Shown piece by piece: positions 35,934 through 45,906 of a DNA stretch of 64,000 bases (positions within the stretch are counted from its first letter, which is position 1; each line of letters opens with the position of its first letter). This DNA is from Actinomycetaceae bacterium (GTDB taxonomy: Bacteria; Actinomycetota; Actinomycetes; Actinomycetales; Actinomycetaceae), in the NCBI GenBank assembly GCA_030538185.1, contig JAUNUK010000002.1, forward strand, positions 1 through 64,000, in the 5' to 3' direction. A model generated the notes under the pieces. The model made no database searches. It had not been told where the DNA came from and saw only the letters and a list, made by a program, of their open reading frames with translations. The position numbers were made by a program, and so were the translations under genes.

Positions 35934-36440
35934 ATGATTAACGTCCGTCCCCCGCAACTGCAAGATGCCGTTGGCATCGCGGTCGCACATTCACGCCTCT
36001 GGCTGGCCAACTTCGGACAGTACCTAAGCCAGGAAGAACAAACCCCTTTCAACGAAAGTACCCTTGCGGGGCAGTGGCATGATCTCTTGGTTGAAGACAC
36101 TCAGGGCCGCAGAGTCGTTATCGCTGTTGAATGGGGGCGCGTGGTCGGTATCGCCATGACTGTTCCAACCGTGCGCAACACTGGGGCCGTCCCCCCAGCT
36201 CGCGCAAGGGAGCTAACCATGCACTATCTGGACAAAGAGTTCCAAGGTCAGGGGCTAGGGCTGCGCCTTTTGGAATACGTGTGCGAACCCACGGAGCCCA
36301 TGCAATTGTGGGTCCCGCAGGGATACGCGGGGGAGGCCAGGGCATACCAGATCTACAGACGTGCAGGTTTCGGAACTGATGGCGCAGTGACCGGGCGTGA
36401 TCCATCATATGGCTTGCCCTTAATGCGCATGGTCCGCTGA
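35934..36440 (+). CDS. GNAT-family N-acetyltransferase
   Basis: This 168-residue acyl-CoA-dependent acetyltransferase starts IRPPQLQDAVGIAVAHSRLW-like. It has VVIAVEWGRVVGIAMTVP (beta strands) and the acetyl-CoA pyrophosphate loop EFQGQGLGLRLLEYV (about residues 100-114), then AYQIYRRAGFG (motif B). The substrate is not predictable. The ATG at 35934 starts one base after the upstream stop codon, so it is probably co-transcribed with the Bax1-I gene. An upstream in-frame start at 35889 would overlap that gene and is rejected. Confidence 0.87.
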   Translation: MINVRPPQLQDAVGIAVAHSRLWLANFGQYLSQEEQTPFNESTLAGQWHDLLVEDTQGRRVVIAVEWGRVVGIAMTVPTVRNTGAVPPARARELTMHYLDKEFQGQGLGLRLLEYVCEPTEPMQLWVPQGYAGEARAYQIYRRAGFGTDGAVTGRDPSYGLPLMRMVR

Positions 36441-36500
36441 GCACCACTAGGGTTATGCCCCGTGCCGGGGCAGAAGAAACATCCAGAAATGAGAAACATT

Positions 36501-37907
36501 ATGAAGCGCCTGACGACTCGGCTCCTCGGCAAGATGCGACCAGCGCCGAAGGAAAAATCCCCTGGCCCTACCAGCTTTGATACGGCAGCTCCCGAACCTG
36601 TAGAGCATGGCGAAATTGGGGATGCTATCCCTTGGGCGCTGAGACTTTCCGCCGCTTGGTCTTGGCGGATTATTGTTGTCATCGTTACGGTTGCTGCCGC
36701 CTTGTGGGGAGTTTCAAAGCTCTCGGTTATCACAATGCCGCTGCTGATCGCTTTGCTGCTGGTCTTGCTTTTGGATCCCCTGAACCAAGCCCTACGCAAG
36801 TACCTTCGCATGTCTGACACTCTTGCTGCTGTCTTTTCACTCATCCTGGGGATAGGTATTATTTCGGTACTTATCGGGGTTTCCGGCAAACAAATGGTCG
36901 ACGGTTTTGGAGGCCTGGCCGAAAAGGCGAAAGCCGGTATCGGCAAGCTCTTTGACTGGATGTCAACCGGGCCCCTGAAGCTGGATGCCACAACCCTGCA
37001 GTCCCTGTTTGAACAGTTCGGCGGCGAGATAACGAAGGTATTGAAGCAAAACACTGGACAGATTGCGTCCTCGGCAGGCTCTATTGCTTCTTCAGCTTTG
37101 TCGTTGACGTCCTCGGCGGCAAACCTTTTGGCAGGTGCCCTTATTGCGCTGTTCTGCCTGTTTTTCTTCCTCAAAGAAGGACGCCAAATCTGGGTGTGGT
37201 GTATGCGCCTACTGCCCGTTCGCGCCCGCGAAACTGCTCATGAGGCCGGTTTGCGTGGCTGGGTGACCTTGAAGGGCTACATCAAGGCACAGGCCTCGGT
37301 CGCCTTGGTCGACGCTGTTTTCATCGGTCTCGGAGCCGCCATCCTCAAGGTGCCTTTAGCCATCCCCTTGGGTGTTTTGGTCTTTATCGGGTCTTTCATT
37401 CCCATCGTTGGTGCCATGGTCACTGGTGCTGTTGCAGTGTTAGTGGCCCTCATGGATCAAGGCATGAAGGCAGCCATCATTATGATGGTGATCATCTTGT
37501 TGGTGCAGCAGATCGAAAGTAATCTGCTGCAGCCGGTCCTCATGTCGAATGCAGTAAGCCTGCACCCCTTGGTGGTTTTGCTTTCGGTCACCGCTGGCAC
37601 CTTCCTAGCGGGTATCACAGGCGCGCTCTTTGCCGTCCCCGTGGTTGCCTTCATTAACACGGTCGTTTTATACATTACGGGACACGATAAGTTCCCCGAT
37701 TTGGCGACCAAAGAGGACAGACCAGGAGGCCCCCCGGGGCAGCTTCACGCGATGATCGCAGCATCCTACGGGCAAACCCCCATTTCCGAGGGCGAAACGA
37801 AAGAGGCCAAGAACAAGGCAGCAGGTCTTGCACAAAGCTCACCGAGTGTTGATGCTGCCGAGAGCGCAGTTGAAGGTGCTGGAGATGAGGGTAGTGTCCG
37901 AGGATAG
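36501..37907 (+). CDS. AI-2E family (PerM-like) transporter
   Basis: This is a membrane protein of about 468 residues in the AI-2E/UPF0118 family (TqsA, PerM and YdiK relatives). An early pair of helices is followed by a long soluble amphipathic part, then the paired helices with FIGSFIPIVGAMVTGAVAVL and QQIESNLLQPVLMSNAVSLHPLVVL, which are diagnostic. Members export autoinducer-2 or act as sodium/proton antiporters. The C-terminal 70 residues are low complexity and carry the dispersed motif (37786). ATG at 36501 or an in-frame GTG at 36462 may be used. Confidence 0.87.
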   Translation: MKRLTTRLLGKMRPAPKEKSPGPTSFDTAAPEPVEHGEIGDAIPWALRLSAAWSWRIIVVIVTVAAALWGVSKLSVITMPLLIALLLVLLLDPLNQALRKYLRMSDTLAAVFSLILGIGIISVLIGVSGKQMVDGFGGLAEKAKAGIGKLFDWMSTGPLKLDATTLQSLFEQFGGEITKVLKQNTGQIASSAGSIASSALSLTSSAANLLAGALIALFCLFFFLKEGRQIWVWCMRLLPVRARETAHEAGLRGWVTLKGYIKAQASVALVDAVFIGLGAAILKVPLAIPLGVLVFIGSFIPIVGAMVTGAVAVLVALMDQGMKAAIIMMVIILLVQQIESNLLQPVLMSNAVSLHPLVVLLSVTAGTFLAGITGALFAVPVVAFINTVVLYITGHDKFPDLATKEDRPGGPPGQLHAMIAASYGQTPISEGETKEAKNKAAGLAQSSPSVDAAESAVEGAGDEGSVRG

Positions 37908-37970
37908 TTGCGTTTCGCCCTCGGCAAGGAAGAACTGGCCGCTACGGGGAACCGCTCTTGAGGTCTTTCC

Positions 37971-38453
37971 TTAGCCCTTGAAAGGGACAGCAGAGACGAT
38001 GACGACCGGGATTTCCTTGCCATTAGGGGCCTTGTACATGACCTTGTCTCCAACCTTGTGTCCGTTTAGGGCTTTTCCTATGGGAGCGTCAGGGGAGTAG
38101 ACCTCAATATCCAGGTGCAGTTGTTGGTTAGCCGCACGGCTGCCCAACAGGAACTTCATAACCGTTTTACCGACCTTGGCCTCAACTACCATGCCCGGTT
38201 CGACAATGCCATCGTCTGCAGGTGCTGCGCCAATCTCTGCGTTGCGTAGCAGGTCTTCCATCTGCTGAATGCGGGCTTCATTCTTGGCCTGCTCATCACG
38301 AGCAGCGTGGTAGCCACCGTTTTCCGAAAGGTCGCCTTCTTGCCGGGCGGCGTCAATCTTGTGCACAATGTCGGCACGCACAGGTCCCTTTAGCTCGGCC
38401 AGTTCAGCCTCAAGCTTGTCGTATGCCTCTTGAGTCATCCAGTTCTTGCTCAT
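37971..38453 (-). CDS. greA: Transcription elongation factor GreA
   Basis: This 160-residue factor rescues backtracked RNA polymerase by stimulating transcript cleavage. The N-terminal coiled coil (TQEAYDKLEAELAELKGPV, then EGDLSENGGYHAARDEQA with the tip acidic residues) and the C-terminal FKBP-like domain (VYSPDAPIGKALNGHKVGD) are complete. ATG at 38453 has AAGGA upstream; the frame continues to 38504 but without a ribosome site. It is convergent with the AI-2E gene; a CGCCCTCGGC motif sits in the 63-base gap. Confidence 0.96.
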   Translation of the reverse strand: MSKNWMTQEAYDKLEAELAELKGPVRADIVHKIDAARQEGDLSENGGYHAARDEQAKNEARIQQMEDLLRNAEIGAAPADDGIVEPGMVVEAKVGKTVMKFLLGSRAANQQLHLDIEVYSPDAPIGKALNGHKVGDKVMYKAPNGKEIPVVIVSAVPFKG

Positions 38454-38555
38454 GAAAATCCTTATGCGTGCGTGTAATAAGAAAAGCCGTGACGCGATAG
38501 TCACGACTATGGACTTTATAATAACAGACTTGCTGAGACCATAGGCCCAGAGAAC

Positions 38556-39290
38556 TTAGGCAGCTGCCAGAACGGAAATGTAGGCTGCGACGCAGTGGCA
38601 CGTCCACCCTGCGACTGTTCCGGCGTGGAAAATCTCGTGAAATCCGAAAATTTTAGGTGAGGGATTTGGCCATTTGAGGGCGTAAATGAGGGCACCAATC
38701 GTGTAGCACAAACCACCAGCAATCAGCAGTAAGACCACTGCCGGACCGCCTATGGTCCACATGTCACTCAGGTAGGCCAGGGCAACCCAGCCCAAGATTA
38801 TGTAAATAGGTGTGTAGACCCAACGCGGTGCGGTGATCCACACCATGTGCCCTACGATTCCGGCAATGGCACCGGTCCACACGACAGAAAGCAGCACGGT
38901 GGCCTTGGGTGCAGGCAGCAAGGCGATTGCAATGGGCGTGTACGTGCCTGCGATAAGCAAGAAAATGTTGGCGTGGTCAAACCTGCGCAGTAACGCATCG
39001 ACCTTTTGGCTCCACCAACCCATGTGATAGACCGCTGACATGCCGAAAAGCAGCAAGGAAGCCACCAGATAGATGAGCGAACCGATGCGCGTGAGGGGCG
39101 TCGGTGCCAATATGACCAAAATGATTGAGGCCACAAGTGATAAGGGCGCAGCGACGGTATGGATCCACCCGCGCAAGACAGGCTTTTTCAAACCAGTCTT
39201 GTAGTCCATGCGGAAACGCTTTGGTTTCTCTGGTTTCCCCAGCTTTTCTGCGGTTGCGCCGGCGTCGAGCAGCGTATGCGGTTCAGACAT
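38556..39290 (-). CDS. Hemolysin III family (PAQR-like) membrane protein
   Basis: This 244-residue protein has seven transmembrane helices. The metal-site motifs of the family are visible: SAVYHMGWWSQKVDALLRRFDHANIFLLIAGTYTP has SxxYH, D and H in order, with two further histidines in EIFHAGTVAGWTCHCVA at the C-terminus. This is the YqfA/HlyIII branch; mycobacterial Rv1085c is the syntenic relative. GGGAGG lies before the ATG. It is divergent from uppS, as in mycobacteria. Probably a lipid hydrolase or receptor-like protein; the haemolysin name is historical. Confidence 0.9.
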   Translation of the reverse strand: MSEPHTLLDAGATAEKLGKPEKPKRFRMDYKTGLKKPVLRGWIHTVAAPLSLVASIILVILAPTPLTRIGSLIYLVASLLLFGMSAVYHMGWWSQKVDALLRRFDHANIFLLIAGTYTPIAIALLPAPKATVLLSVVWTGAIAGIVGHMVWITAPRWVYTPIYIILGWVALAYLSDMWTIGGPAVVLLLIAGGLCYTIGALIYALKWPNPSPKIFGFHEIFHAGTVAGWTCHCVAAYISVLAAA

Positions 39291-39424
39291 TTTCCTCCCT
39301 TCGGCGTGAAGATCATATCTCTCATGGCCTCAAGCGTCTTCCGGGAGTCACAAATCTTTGGAAGACCGCTAGGCTTGAGGATGTTCGCGCAGATGCGTGT
39401 GTGGGTTCCGATGGACGACTAGGG

Positions 39425-40189
39425 GTGAGTGGCTTGCGGCATAAGATGCTTTATGAACTTTATGAGCGGCGGCTCGTTTCAGAGATCGACCGTACTCGTG
39501 TACCTCGCCACATTGGGATTCTTCTTGACGGCAACCGACGTTGGGCAAAAGCCTTGGGTAGTCCCGCAGAGCACGGTCACCAAAAGGGCGCTGACAAGAT
39601 TTCAGAAGTCCTGGAGTGGTGTGAAGAAATGGGTGTCGAGGTCGTCACCCTGTGGATGTTGTCATTGGATAACCTCAACCGCGATCCGCAAGAAGTGGCC
39701 CAGCTGGAAGAAATCATTGCCTCCACGGTCGAGCAGCTATCGGTAGTCGGCCAGTGGCAGGTGCGCGTTATGGGTGCTTTGGATCAGCTTCCGACAAGTT
39801 TCGCCGATCGCCTTTCTAATGTTGATGCCTCGGGTAGCGGCCCCGGCATGGTTGTCAACGTCGCCATCGGCTACAGCGGGCGCGAAGAGATAGTCCACGC
39901 AGTAAAAAGCTTGATAAAAATCAAGACCGCCGAGGGCGTTTCGATGGATGGGCTGGCTGCAAGTTTGACCGTTGATGACATTACCGAGCATCTTTATACC
40001 CGCGGCCTTCCGGACCCGGATTTGTTGATCCGCACATCAGGAGAGCAGCGGTTGTCTGGGTTCTTATTGTGGCAATCTGCTCATTCTGAGTACTACTTTT
40101 GTGAAACGTATTGGCCTGATTTCCGCCGGGTAGATTTCTTACGTGCTTTGCGCGACTACGCCCAAAGGGAAAGGCGTATGGGGCGTTAA
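39425..40189 (+). CDS. uppS: Isoprenyl (undecaprenyl/decaprenyl) diphosphate synthase
   Basis: This cis-prenyltransferase of about 254 residues makes the polyprenyl carrier used for peptidoglycan and by Pmt. HIGILLDGNRRWAKALG is the catalytic P-loop-like region with the essential Asp. Later motifs are WMLSLDNLNRDPQE, GYSGREEIVHAVK and LPDPDLLIRTSGEQRLSGFL with the RxSxEQR signature. GTG at 39425 gives the YELYERR start segment seen in relatives; ATG at 39446 is possible. The frame extends to 39125, but that would overlap the divergent hly gene. Downstream gene starts at the next base. Confidence 0.95.
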   Translation: MSGLRHKMLYELYERRLVSEIDRTRVPRHIGILLDGNRRWAKALGSPAEHGHQKGADKISEVLEWCEEMGVEVVTLWMLSLDNLNRDPQEVAQLEEIIASTVEQLSVVGQWQVRVMGALDQLPTSFADRLSNVDASGSGPGMVVNVAIGYSGREEIVHAVKSLIKIKTAEGVSMDGLAASLTVDDITEHLYTRGLPDPDLLIRTSGEQRLSGFLLWQSAHSEYYFCETYWPDFRRVDFLRALRDYAQRERRMGR

Positions 40190-42475
40190 ATGGTGAAGAG
40201 CTGGTGGTCCTCGGCGGTGAGGGCTTGGTTCGCTTTGGATCCAGGGTTGATGCGCGGCAGGATCTGGCTGACAGCCGCTTTTTCTTCGGCCATGGGATTT
40301 ATGGCATCCATGTTGGTGGCCAAGGCTTTGGGCAGAGATCCCATCTTTGGGGTGACCACAATGGTGGGCCTGGGGTTGGCTTGTTGTTTTGCTCTGGTTG
40401 ATGTCTATCCTCGCCGTGAAATGCTGATCCGCGCTGGTGTGCTCTACGTGGTGGTGGTGTTTTTTGCCATGGTAGCCATAGGGATCGTGTGGTCAGGGTA
40501 TGCCGTGTACTCTGTCGTGGCGATTGTCGCAGTCATGACCTTGTCCGCCTGGGTGTTTAAGTCTTTGCGCTTCGGGATGACCTTGTCCCACGGTATGACC
40601 AACGGTTTTGTGGTGGCGTTAATGACGACAAATCCGCATATTCCGATGACCCTGACTGCCATGACCCTGGTTTGTTGCGGGGCGGCGTTTATCTCTGTAG
40701 TGGCCTTGAGCAGGTTCATTGTGATCAAGACTCCCAGACACAAACTGATGCGTTCACAGTTCAGCCTCTATGCCTTGCGGTGCCAATTTGGTCAACGAGC
40801 CTGGATTTATTTGAACAACCCGGGCCGCAAAAAACTGAGACGCCTGTTCCAAACTTCGCGCGCTTTCCATCACTTGAGCATGTTGATTGATGGCATTATG
40901 GCTCAGGGAAATGAATTCAATTTGCGTCACGCTGAGGCATTTCATCGCTCGGTCTTCGATCTGGATCTCTCTATACGGGGGATGTTTTCGGCCATCAAAC
41001 GCCTGGGGAAGGTCGTAGAGCAAAGCGGGGGCATCGAGGCTTTGGCCAGTAAAGAGGCCCGTTTGCTGAGAAACCTGCTCGGGGTTATTAAAGTGTTTTC
41101 AACAGTCTCGCGTCGCGATCACATTCTTGTCCTTGAGGCCATAGCCGGCCTAAAAGATGAGTTGGCTGAGGCTACCAAGGCCAGAATCAACGGCGAGATC
41201 CTCACCCACGTATCCAGGATCGTTCAACTCATTGAAGACTTTTTGGACGCTGCCCAACGCTCTGTAGAGCAGGGCGACGAACTTGTGGATACGGGTGAGG
41301 GCATTGATCGCCTGTTGGGGATCGGAGGAATCGTCCCTGCCCGCGAGGCCTGGACCAGAGGGAAGGGCGGAAAGACGCCTTCTCGCTTTGCCACAGCCGT
41401 CAAATACATGGGGACCTTGGCACCGACTAGAGACATGCTTGTCGCCGATGTAGCTGCCACAAAACGTCTGTGGGCGGGGCTGCACCTTTCTGCCAATAGC
41501 CAAGCAACCTTGCAAACTTTTGTGGCTATGACAGTTGCTACAACCATTGGTTACCTTTTTGAGCCGAGCTACGCGTTTTGGTCATCGATTGGTGCCTTCG
41601 TTATTTTGCGCGGAACTGCCGGTGGGGCAGATCGGATTCGAAAAGCCTCTGAGCGCATGATCGGTACTCTCTTGGGAGCAGGGATCTCCATGCTGGCCGT
41701 ACAGGTCTTGGGAGTAAAATCGGTGTGGGTGTCGCTCGTGATCGTGTGCGTGTCTCTAGGCGTGGTTGCCACTACCAAGACTGAATCCCACAGAGTTTTC
41801 GTGATGGGCTTGACGGTAGCCTTAGCGCAAGTCTGGTACTTATCCGCACCCACCATGCTGCCTGAACAGCTGGTGACTCGCGTGGTTGAGACCCTTGTCG
41901 GGGCGATTGCAGGGGTGGGTGTAGCGGCGTTTTTCTTACCCATCAGGACGCGTGAAACCCTATGGGTAGGCTTATCCACGATGTTGTACGCCGTGGTTCA
42001 TGTGCTCGAGGAAATCACCTTGTCGCTGCGCCTCAAACATGCCCGCCCTCGGATATATGCCCGGGAGGTAAACGCTGCTGTAAACCAGATAGAAGACCTT
42101 TTGGACACTCAGATCACGGTTGCGCGTCTGGACAGGGATGAGATTTTTTCAAACTCCTTGCGTCGCAAGATTGAAACTATCGAGTACCGGACAGCTCATG
42201 TGGCAGTGGCGGCCTCACGAGTGAGCTCAGCTTTCCCTGATGAGGCCATGGCCACCGAGGTCTATGAGGCTATACACGCGATGACCGTGCAGCTAAAGGG
42301 CCTGGCCTCGAGCCTGCGGCGCATGGAAAAGACCCCGCCCAGATGGAAGCGCGGTTCTGAACAGTTTGAAACCCTGTCCCGGGCCGTACCAGAGGACCAC
42401 GAGGTCAAAAAGGGGTTGTTGAGGGAATTGTCGCGCCTGGATGATGCGATTGCTGTACTGCGCCGAGACTTGTAA
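40190..42475 (+). CDS. FUSC-like integral membrane protein
   Basis: This 761-residue protein has the twofold layout of the fusaric-acid-resistance/YccS superfamily. A first cluster of about six helices spans residues 20-175. A long helical cytoplasmic domain follows (to about 435), then a second helix cluster (about 440-585, FVAMTVATTIGYLF and FWSSIGAFVILRGT are typical) and a second cytoplasmic helical tail. Such proteins act as aromatic-acid or small-molecule exporters. The ATG follows the uppS stop codon directly, so the two are one transcript. The substrate is unknown. Confidence 0.8.
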   Translation: MVKSWWSSAVRAWFALDPGLMRGRIWLTAAFSSAMGFMASMLVAKALGRDPIFGVTTMVGLGLACCFALVDVYPRREMLIRAGVLYVVVVFFAMVAIGIVWSGYAVYSVVAIVAVMTLSAWVFKSLRFGMTLSHGMTNGFVVALMTTNPHIPMTLTAMTLVCCGAAFISVVALSRFIVIKTPRHKLMRSQFSLYALRCQFGQRAWIYLNNPGRKKLRRLFQTSRAFHHLSMLIDGIMAQGNEFNLRHAEAFHRSVFDLDLSIRGMFSAIKRLGKVVEQSGGIEALASKEARLLRNLLGVIKVFSTVSRRDHILVLEAIAGLKDELAEATKARINGEILTHVSRIVQLIEDFLDAAQRSVEQGDELVDTGEGIDRLLGIGGIVPAREAWTRGKGGKTPSRFATAVKYMGTLAPTRDMLVADVAATKRLWAGLHLSANSQATLQTFVAMTVATTIGYLFEPSYAFWSSIGAFVILRGTAGGADRIRKASERMIGTLLGAGISMLAVQVLGVKSVWVSLVIVCVSLGVVATTKTESHRVFVMGLTVALAQVWYLSAPTMLPEQLVTRVVETLVGAIAGVGVAAFFLPIRTRETLWVGLSTMLYAVVHVLEEITLSLRLKHARPRIYAREVNAAVNQIEDLLDTQITVARLDRDEIFSNSLRRKIETIEYRTAHVAVAASRVSSAFPDEAMATEVYEAIHAMTVQLKGLASSLRRMEKTPPRWKRGSEQFETLSRAVPEDHEVKKGLLRELSRLDDAIAVLRRDL

Positions 42476-42484
42476 GGGGAATGC

Positions 42485-42526
42485 GCGTGCTGTTGTGCGT
42501 GCTGTTGCACGTGCTGTTGTGCGCGC
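42485..42526 (+). repeat. Short tandem repeat CGTGCTGTTG
   Basis: Three 14-base units (CGTGCTGTTG plus four variable bases) lie in the 233-base gap before phoH. The repeats sit just after the FUSC-like gene. No promoter is evident, and nothing else is recognised in the gap. Confidence 0.5.
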
Positions 42527-42708
42527 GGGTAGACAAGCGGTGTGTGCTCGGTAGATGCCTGGTGTACCGGGCGTAAACTGGCGGCTTTCAGGGCGCATAA
42601 ACGGCAAATGAAGTGTGGCGCGCCGGGTGCGTGTAGGGATTCGTTTCCTATTTGGGGTTAGCGTGGAAGTGACCGAAGCCGCATACGTGACCTAGTTCAG
42701 GAGGCCTC

Positions 42709-44148
42709 ATGTCCGAGGATGTCAAGCCCCGAAAGAAGAGCCCTAAGACCTTCGTGATTGACACCTCGGTGTTGTTATCAGATCCCCGGGCACCTCTGCG
42801 TTTTGCCGATAACAAGGTGGTTATTCCCCTCGTGGTTGTCTCTGAGCTAGAGGATAAACGCCACCATCCCGAGCTCGGATATTTTGCGCGTAAGGCTTTG
42901 CACCTGCTTGATGACCTGCGCATTGTGAATAAGCGTTTGGATCAAGAAGTGCCGGTCGGCGACCAAGGCGGCACACTGACAATAGAACTGGGGTTGACAG
43001 ATTCTTCCGTCTTGCCTGGTGGGATTCGTAATGGCGACAATGACACCAGGATTCTAGCGGTGGCCCAGCATTTGGCAGATGATGGACACAGAGTGACGGT
43101 CGTGTCCAAAGACGTCCCCATGCGCGTGAAGGCAGCAGCCATCGGTTTACGCGCTGATGAGTACCTCAATGAGCACAGGGCGGTGTCAGGGTATTCGGGG
43201 GTTATCGAGGCTGAGGTTCTCGAAGACACGATGAGTTCCTTGTGGGATTCAGGAACTATTCCTGCAGCTGAGGTCATGTTGACTCCTTCTGATACCGGTT
43301 TTTCCTCGGCTTTGGAAGATGACGATGACCTGGAGGTTATCGAGACGGATGACGAAAGTGTTGAACTTGTCAGCGATGAGGAGCTTTTTGCTTCTGTTGA
43401 TGCCTCTGACTTGCCTGTTCATACAGGACTGGTCCTGACCTCGCCGAGAGGTTCGGCCTTGGGAGTGCTGGAATCCGGGGGTGTGGTGCGCCTGGTGAAA
43501 GCTGATCGCGATGTCTTCGGGGTGCGAGGACGTTCAGCCGAGCAGCGCATTGCCATCGACCATTTGACGAACCCGAAGGTGGGGATTGTTTCTCTGGGTG
43601 GACGGGCAGGGACTGGAAAATCTGCGATTGCGCTGGCGGCCGGTTTAGAGGCCGTTGTGGAGCACAGGCAACACTATAAGGTTATGGTGTTTCGCCCTAT
43701 TTATGCTGTTGGGGGCCAGTCTTTGGGGTATTTGCCGGGTTCCGGGGATGAAAAAATGGGGCCGTGGGCGCAGGCGGTTTTCGATACCTTGGGTTCCTTG
43801 GTTGGCCCCGAGGTGATTGACGAGGTCGTGGCTAGGGAACAGCTTGAGGTTTTGCCTTTAACCCACATCCGAGGGCGGTCTTTCCACAATGCTTTCGTCA
43901 TTGTCGATGAGGCACAATCACTGGAGCGCAATGTCTTGTTGACGGTTTTATCGCGTGTGGGGCAAAACGCCAAGGTTGTCTTGACGCATGATGTGTCGCA
44001 GAGGGACAACCTGCGGGTTGGTCGCTATGACGGTATTGCTGCTGTTATTGAGGATTTGAAGGGGCAAGAACTCTTCGCACATACGACGCTAAAGAGGTCG
44101 GAGCGTTCTGAGATAGCTGATTTGGTGACGACCCTTTTGGATGTCTAG
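42709..44148 (+). CDS. phoH: PIN-PhoH fusion protein (PhoH2-type RNase/helicase)
   Basis: This 479-residue protein joins a PIN nuclease domain ([16 protein letters not shown] near residue 14, [12 protein letters not shown] near 110) to a PhoH ATPase. Walker A is [16 protein letters not shown] near residue 300, and Walker B is [13 protein letters not shown] near 397. Between them is an acidic linker. PhoH2 proteins of mycobacteria unwind and cleave RNA using ATP. AGGAGG precedes the ATG. Rv1095 is the syntenic relative. Confidence 0.93.
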   Translation: MSEDVKPRKKSPKTFVIDTSVLLSDPRAPLRFADNKVVIPLVVVSELEDKRHHPELGYFARKALHLLDDLRIVNKRLDQEVPVGDQGGTLTIELGLTDSSVLPGGIRNGDNDTRILAVAQHLADDGHRVTVVSKDVPMRVKAAAIGLRADEYLNEHRAVSGYSGVIEAEVLEDTMSSLWDSGTIPAAEVMLTPSDTGFSSALEDDDDLEVIETDDESVELVSDEELFASVDASDLPVHTGLVLTSPRGSALGVLESGGVVRLVKADRDVFGVRGRSAEQRIAIDHLTNPKVGIVSLGGRAGTGKSAIALAAGLEAVVEHRQHYKVMVFRPIYAVGGQSLGYLPGSGDEKMGPWAQAVFDTLGSLVGPEVIDEVVAREQLEVLPLTHIRGRSFHNAFVIVDEAQSLERNVLLTVLSRVGQNAKVVLTHDVSQRDNLRVGRYDGIAAVIEDLKGQELFAHTTLKRSERSEIADLVTTLLDV

Positions 44149-44151
44149 GAG

Positions 44152-44457
44152 CTAAAACCCTGGGGTATTGAAGGGCGGTTCTTGATTTTGAGGCGCGGCT
44201 TGCTGCTGCGTCTGCTGGGGCTGCGGTTGCTGTGGCTGTTGGCGGGCCTGGGCGGCTTCAACTTTTTGGGCAGCCTGGTTGAGGATGTTTTGACAGTGTT
44301 GGGCTAGGGCTTCCCCGCGTTCCCACAGCGCCAAAGAGTCCTCTAGCGGGGCTTGGCCACTTTCGAGCTGTTGCACGACCTGGATGAGGCCCTGGCGTGC
44401 TTCCTCATAGGGCATGGTAGCTGGTACCTGGATCTCTTGTGTGTTGGTGTTCGTCAT
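44152..44457 (-). CDS. xseB: Exodeoxyribonuclease VII small subunit
   Basis: A 101-residue helical subunit. MPYEEARQGLIQVVQQLESGQAPLEDSLALWERGEALA contains the family signature (LEDSLxLxERGxxL). The last 35 residues are a Gln/Pro/Ala-rich tail not needed for the fold. It lies nine bases downstream of xseA on the same strand, and AAGGAA precedes the ATG. With XseA it forms the enzyme that degrades single-stranded DNA to short oligonucleotides. Confidence 0.93.
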   Translation of the reverse strand: MTNTNTQEIQVPATMPYEEARQGLIQVVQQLESGQAPLEDSLALWERGEALAQHCQNILNQAAQKVEAAQARQQPQQPQPQQTQQQAAPQNQEPPFNTPGF

Positions 44458-44466
44458 TTTTGTTCC

Positions 44467-45807
44467 TTAGTCTTCCTGTGTGGCTGGGGTATTGGTGTTG
44501 GTGCCAGTGGTACCGTCTGGACTGGTCGTTCCAAAGACTGTGGCGATGAGGCGGCCTTCTGCAAGGATTGCCTCAAGCAGATCGCCTTTCTTGGTCTGTT
44601 CGCTAGAGGTGAGCACTTTTGCACCAGGGAGTCGCAAGACCGCATATCCGCGTTCCAGGGTGGATTGTGGGGAAAGTGATCTCAAAGAACCTCTCAACTC
44701 GGCCAGTTCTTGACCGTACCCCGACAAGACCCCAGACATGCGTGTATGTAGGGCTGCGATTCCTTGTTCAAGGTCGTTGCGCTTGTCATCAACGATCTGC
44801 ATGGGGTTTAGCAAAACTGGGCGAGTGATCCAGGCCTGCAGGTCTTCGCGGGCACGTTGAAAACGCGTGCGCACTGCTGCGCTCAGGCGGGCACGTCCCT
44901 CTGTCACAAAAGCCATTTGTTCCGCCCAATCGGGCACGACACGTTTTGCCGCATCAGTGGGTGTCGAAGCGCGCAGGTCAGCAACATAATCCAACAAAGG
45001 CGTATCTGCGTCGTGCCCGATAGCCGAAACGATGGGGGTTTGTGCCGAGGCTGCAGCGCGCACGAGTCCTTCATCACTGAATCCCAGCAGGTCTTCAACC
45101 GAACCACCCCCACGAGCAATGATGATGACATCGACGTGTGCAAGGCCATCCAGTTCGCGCAAAGCCGCCGTTACTTCGGCAGGCGAATTGGGGCCTTGAA
45201 CCAAGACCTCACGGATTTCAAAAGGAATGTTTGGCCAACGCTTACGCGCATTTTCCAAAACATCCTTCATCCCATCAGAGTTCCTGCCCGTAATAAGGCC
45301 AATACAGTTAGGCAAGAACGGCAGAGGCTTTTTGCGCTCCGGGGCGAAAAGTCCTTCGGACTGAAGCTGTGCGCGCAGCTTTTCTATCTGAGCAAGCATG
45401 TCGCCCAGGCCGACCGTATGTATTTCTTTGGCCATGAGTGCCAGTTGCCCATTGCCCACGTAATAGTCAGGCTTAATGCGCATAACCACGCGAGCACCAG
45501 AATCCAGGGCAGGACCAGCCGAACTAATGACCGAACCGAAGGCTTTGACCTGCATGGAGGCGTTTTCTTGCAGGTCTTTCAATACGAAGAAAGTCATCTT
45601 ATTGGCGGGCCTGGCCTTGTACTCGACAATCTGGCCCTCGACCCACATCTCAGACATCTTGTCCAAGTAGGCCTTGATGTTCGTGGAAAGCATGTGCAGC
45701 GGCCACGGGTTTTCCCTCGTAGTGTCGCGTGCCCATTGGGCAAGCGTGCGTCCCGGGTCAGGCACGTGTGCCCCAAGTCCTTGCCCGTGTGGCGTCGAAT
45801 CACTCAT
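44467..45807 (-). CDS. xseA: Exodeoxyribonuclease VII large subunit
   Basis: This 446-residue subunit has an OB-fold N-terminus (VEGQIVEYKARPANKMTFFVLKD) and the nuclease core (LPNCIGLITGRNSDGMKDVLEN, then DVIIIARGGGSVEDLLGFSDE). The latter carries the catalytic Asp and Gly-rich loop. A coiled-coil region follows and the C-terminal LERGYAVLR motif. ATG at 45807 has a purine-rich site upstream; the longer frame to 46083 would overlap ispH on the other strand. It is divergent from ispH, as in mycobacteria. Confidence 0.95.
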   Translation of the reverse strand: MSDSTPHGQGLGAHVPDPGRTLAQWARDTTRENPWPLHMLSTNIKAYLDKMSEMWVEGQIVEYKARPANKMTFFVLKDLQENASMQVKAFGSVISSAGPALDSGARVVMRIKPDYYVGNGQLALMAKEIHTVGLGDMLAQIEKLRAQLQSEGLFAPERKKPLPFLPNCIGLITGRNSDGMKDVLENARKRWPNIPFEIREVLVQGPNSPAEVTAALRELDGLAHVDVIIIARGGGSVEDLLGFSDEGLVRAAASAQTPIVSAIGHDADTPLLDYVADLRASTPTDAAKRVVPDWAEQMAFVTEGRARLSAAVRTRFQRAREDLQAWITRPVLLNPMQIVDDKRNDLEQGIAALHTRMSGVLSGYGQELAELRGSLRSLSPQSTLERGYAVLRLPGAKVLTSSEQTKKGDLLEAILAEGRLIATVFGTTSPDGTTGTNTNTPATQED

Positions 45808-45906
45808 GCCCCTACTCTGCCATGAACCAGGGACTCGAACAGAGTTCAGCCCTGGTCGTGATGCCACCGCAGTGCCCAAATCACAGGTCCATGCCATGAT
45901 TGGACC

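Noticed and set aside
39125..39424. N-terminal extension of the isoprenyl diphosphate synthase
   Set aside because: It would overlap the divergent hly gene and its ribosome site; relatives begin at the YELYERR segment.
44857..45825. Plus-strand ORF of 322 codons opposite xseA
   Set aside because: xseA is complete on the other strand with all its motifs; the antisense product is Cys/His/Arg-rich noise.
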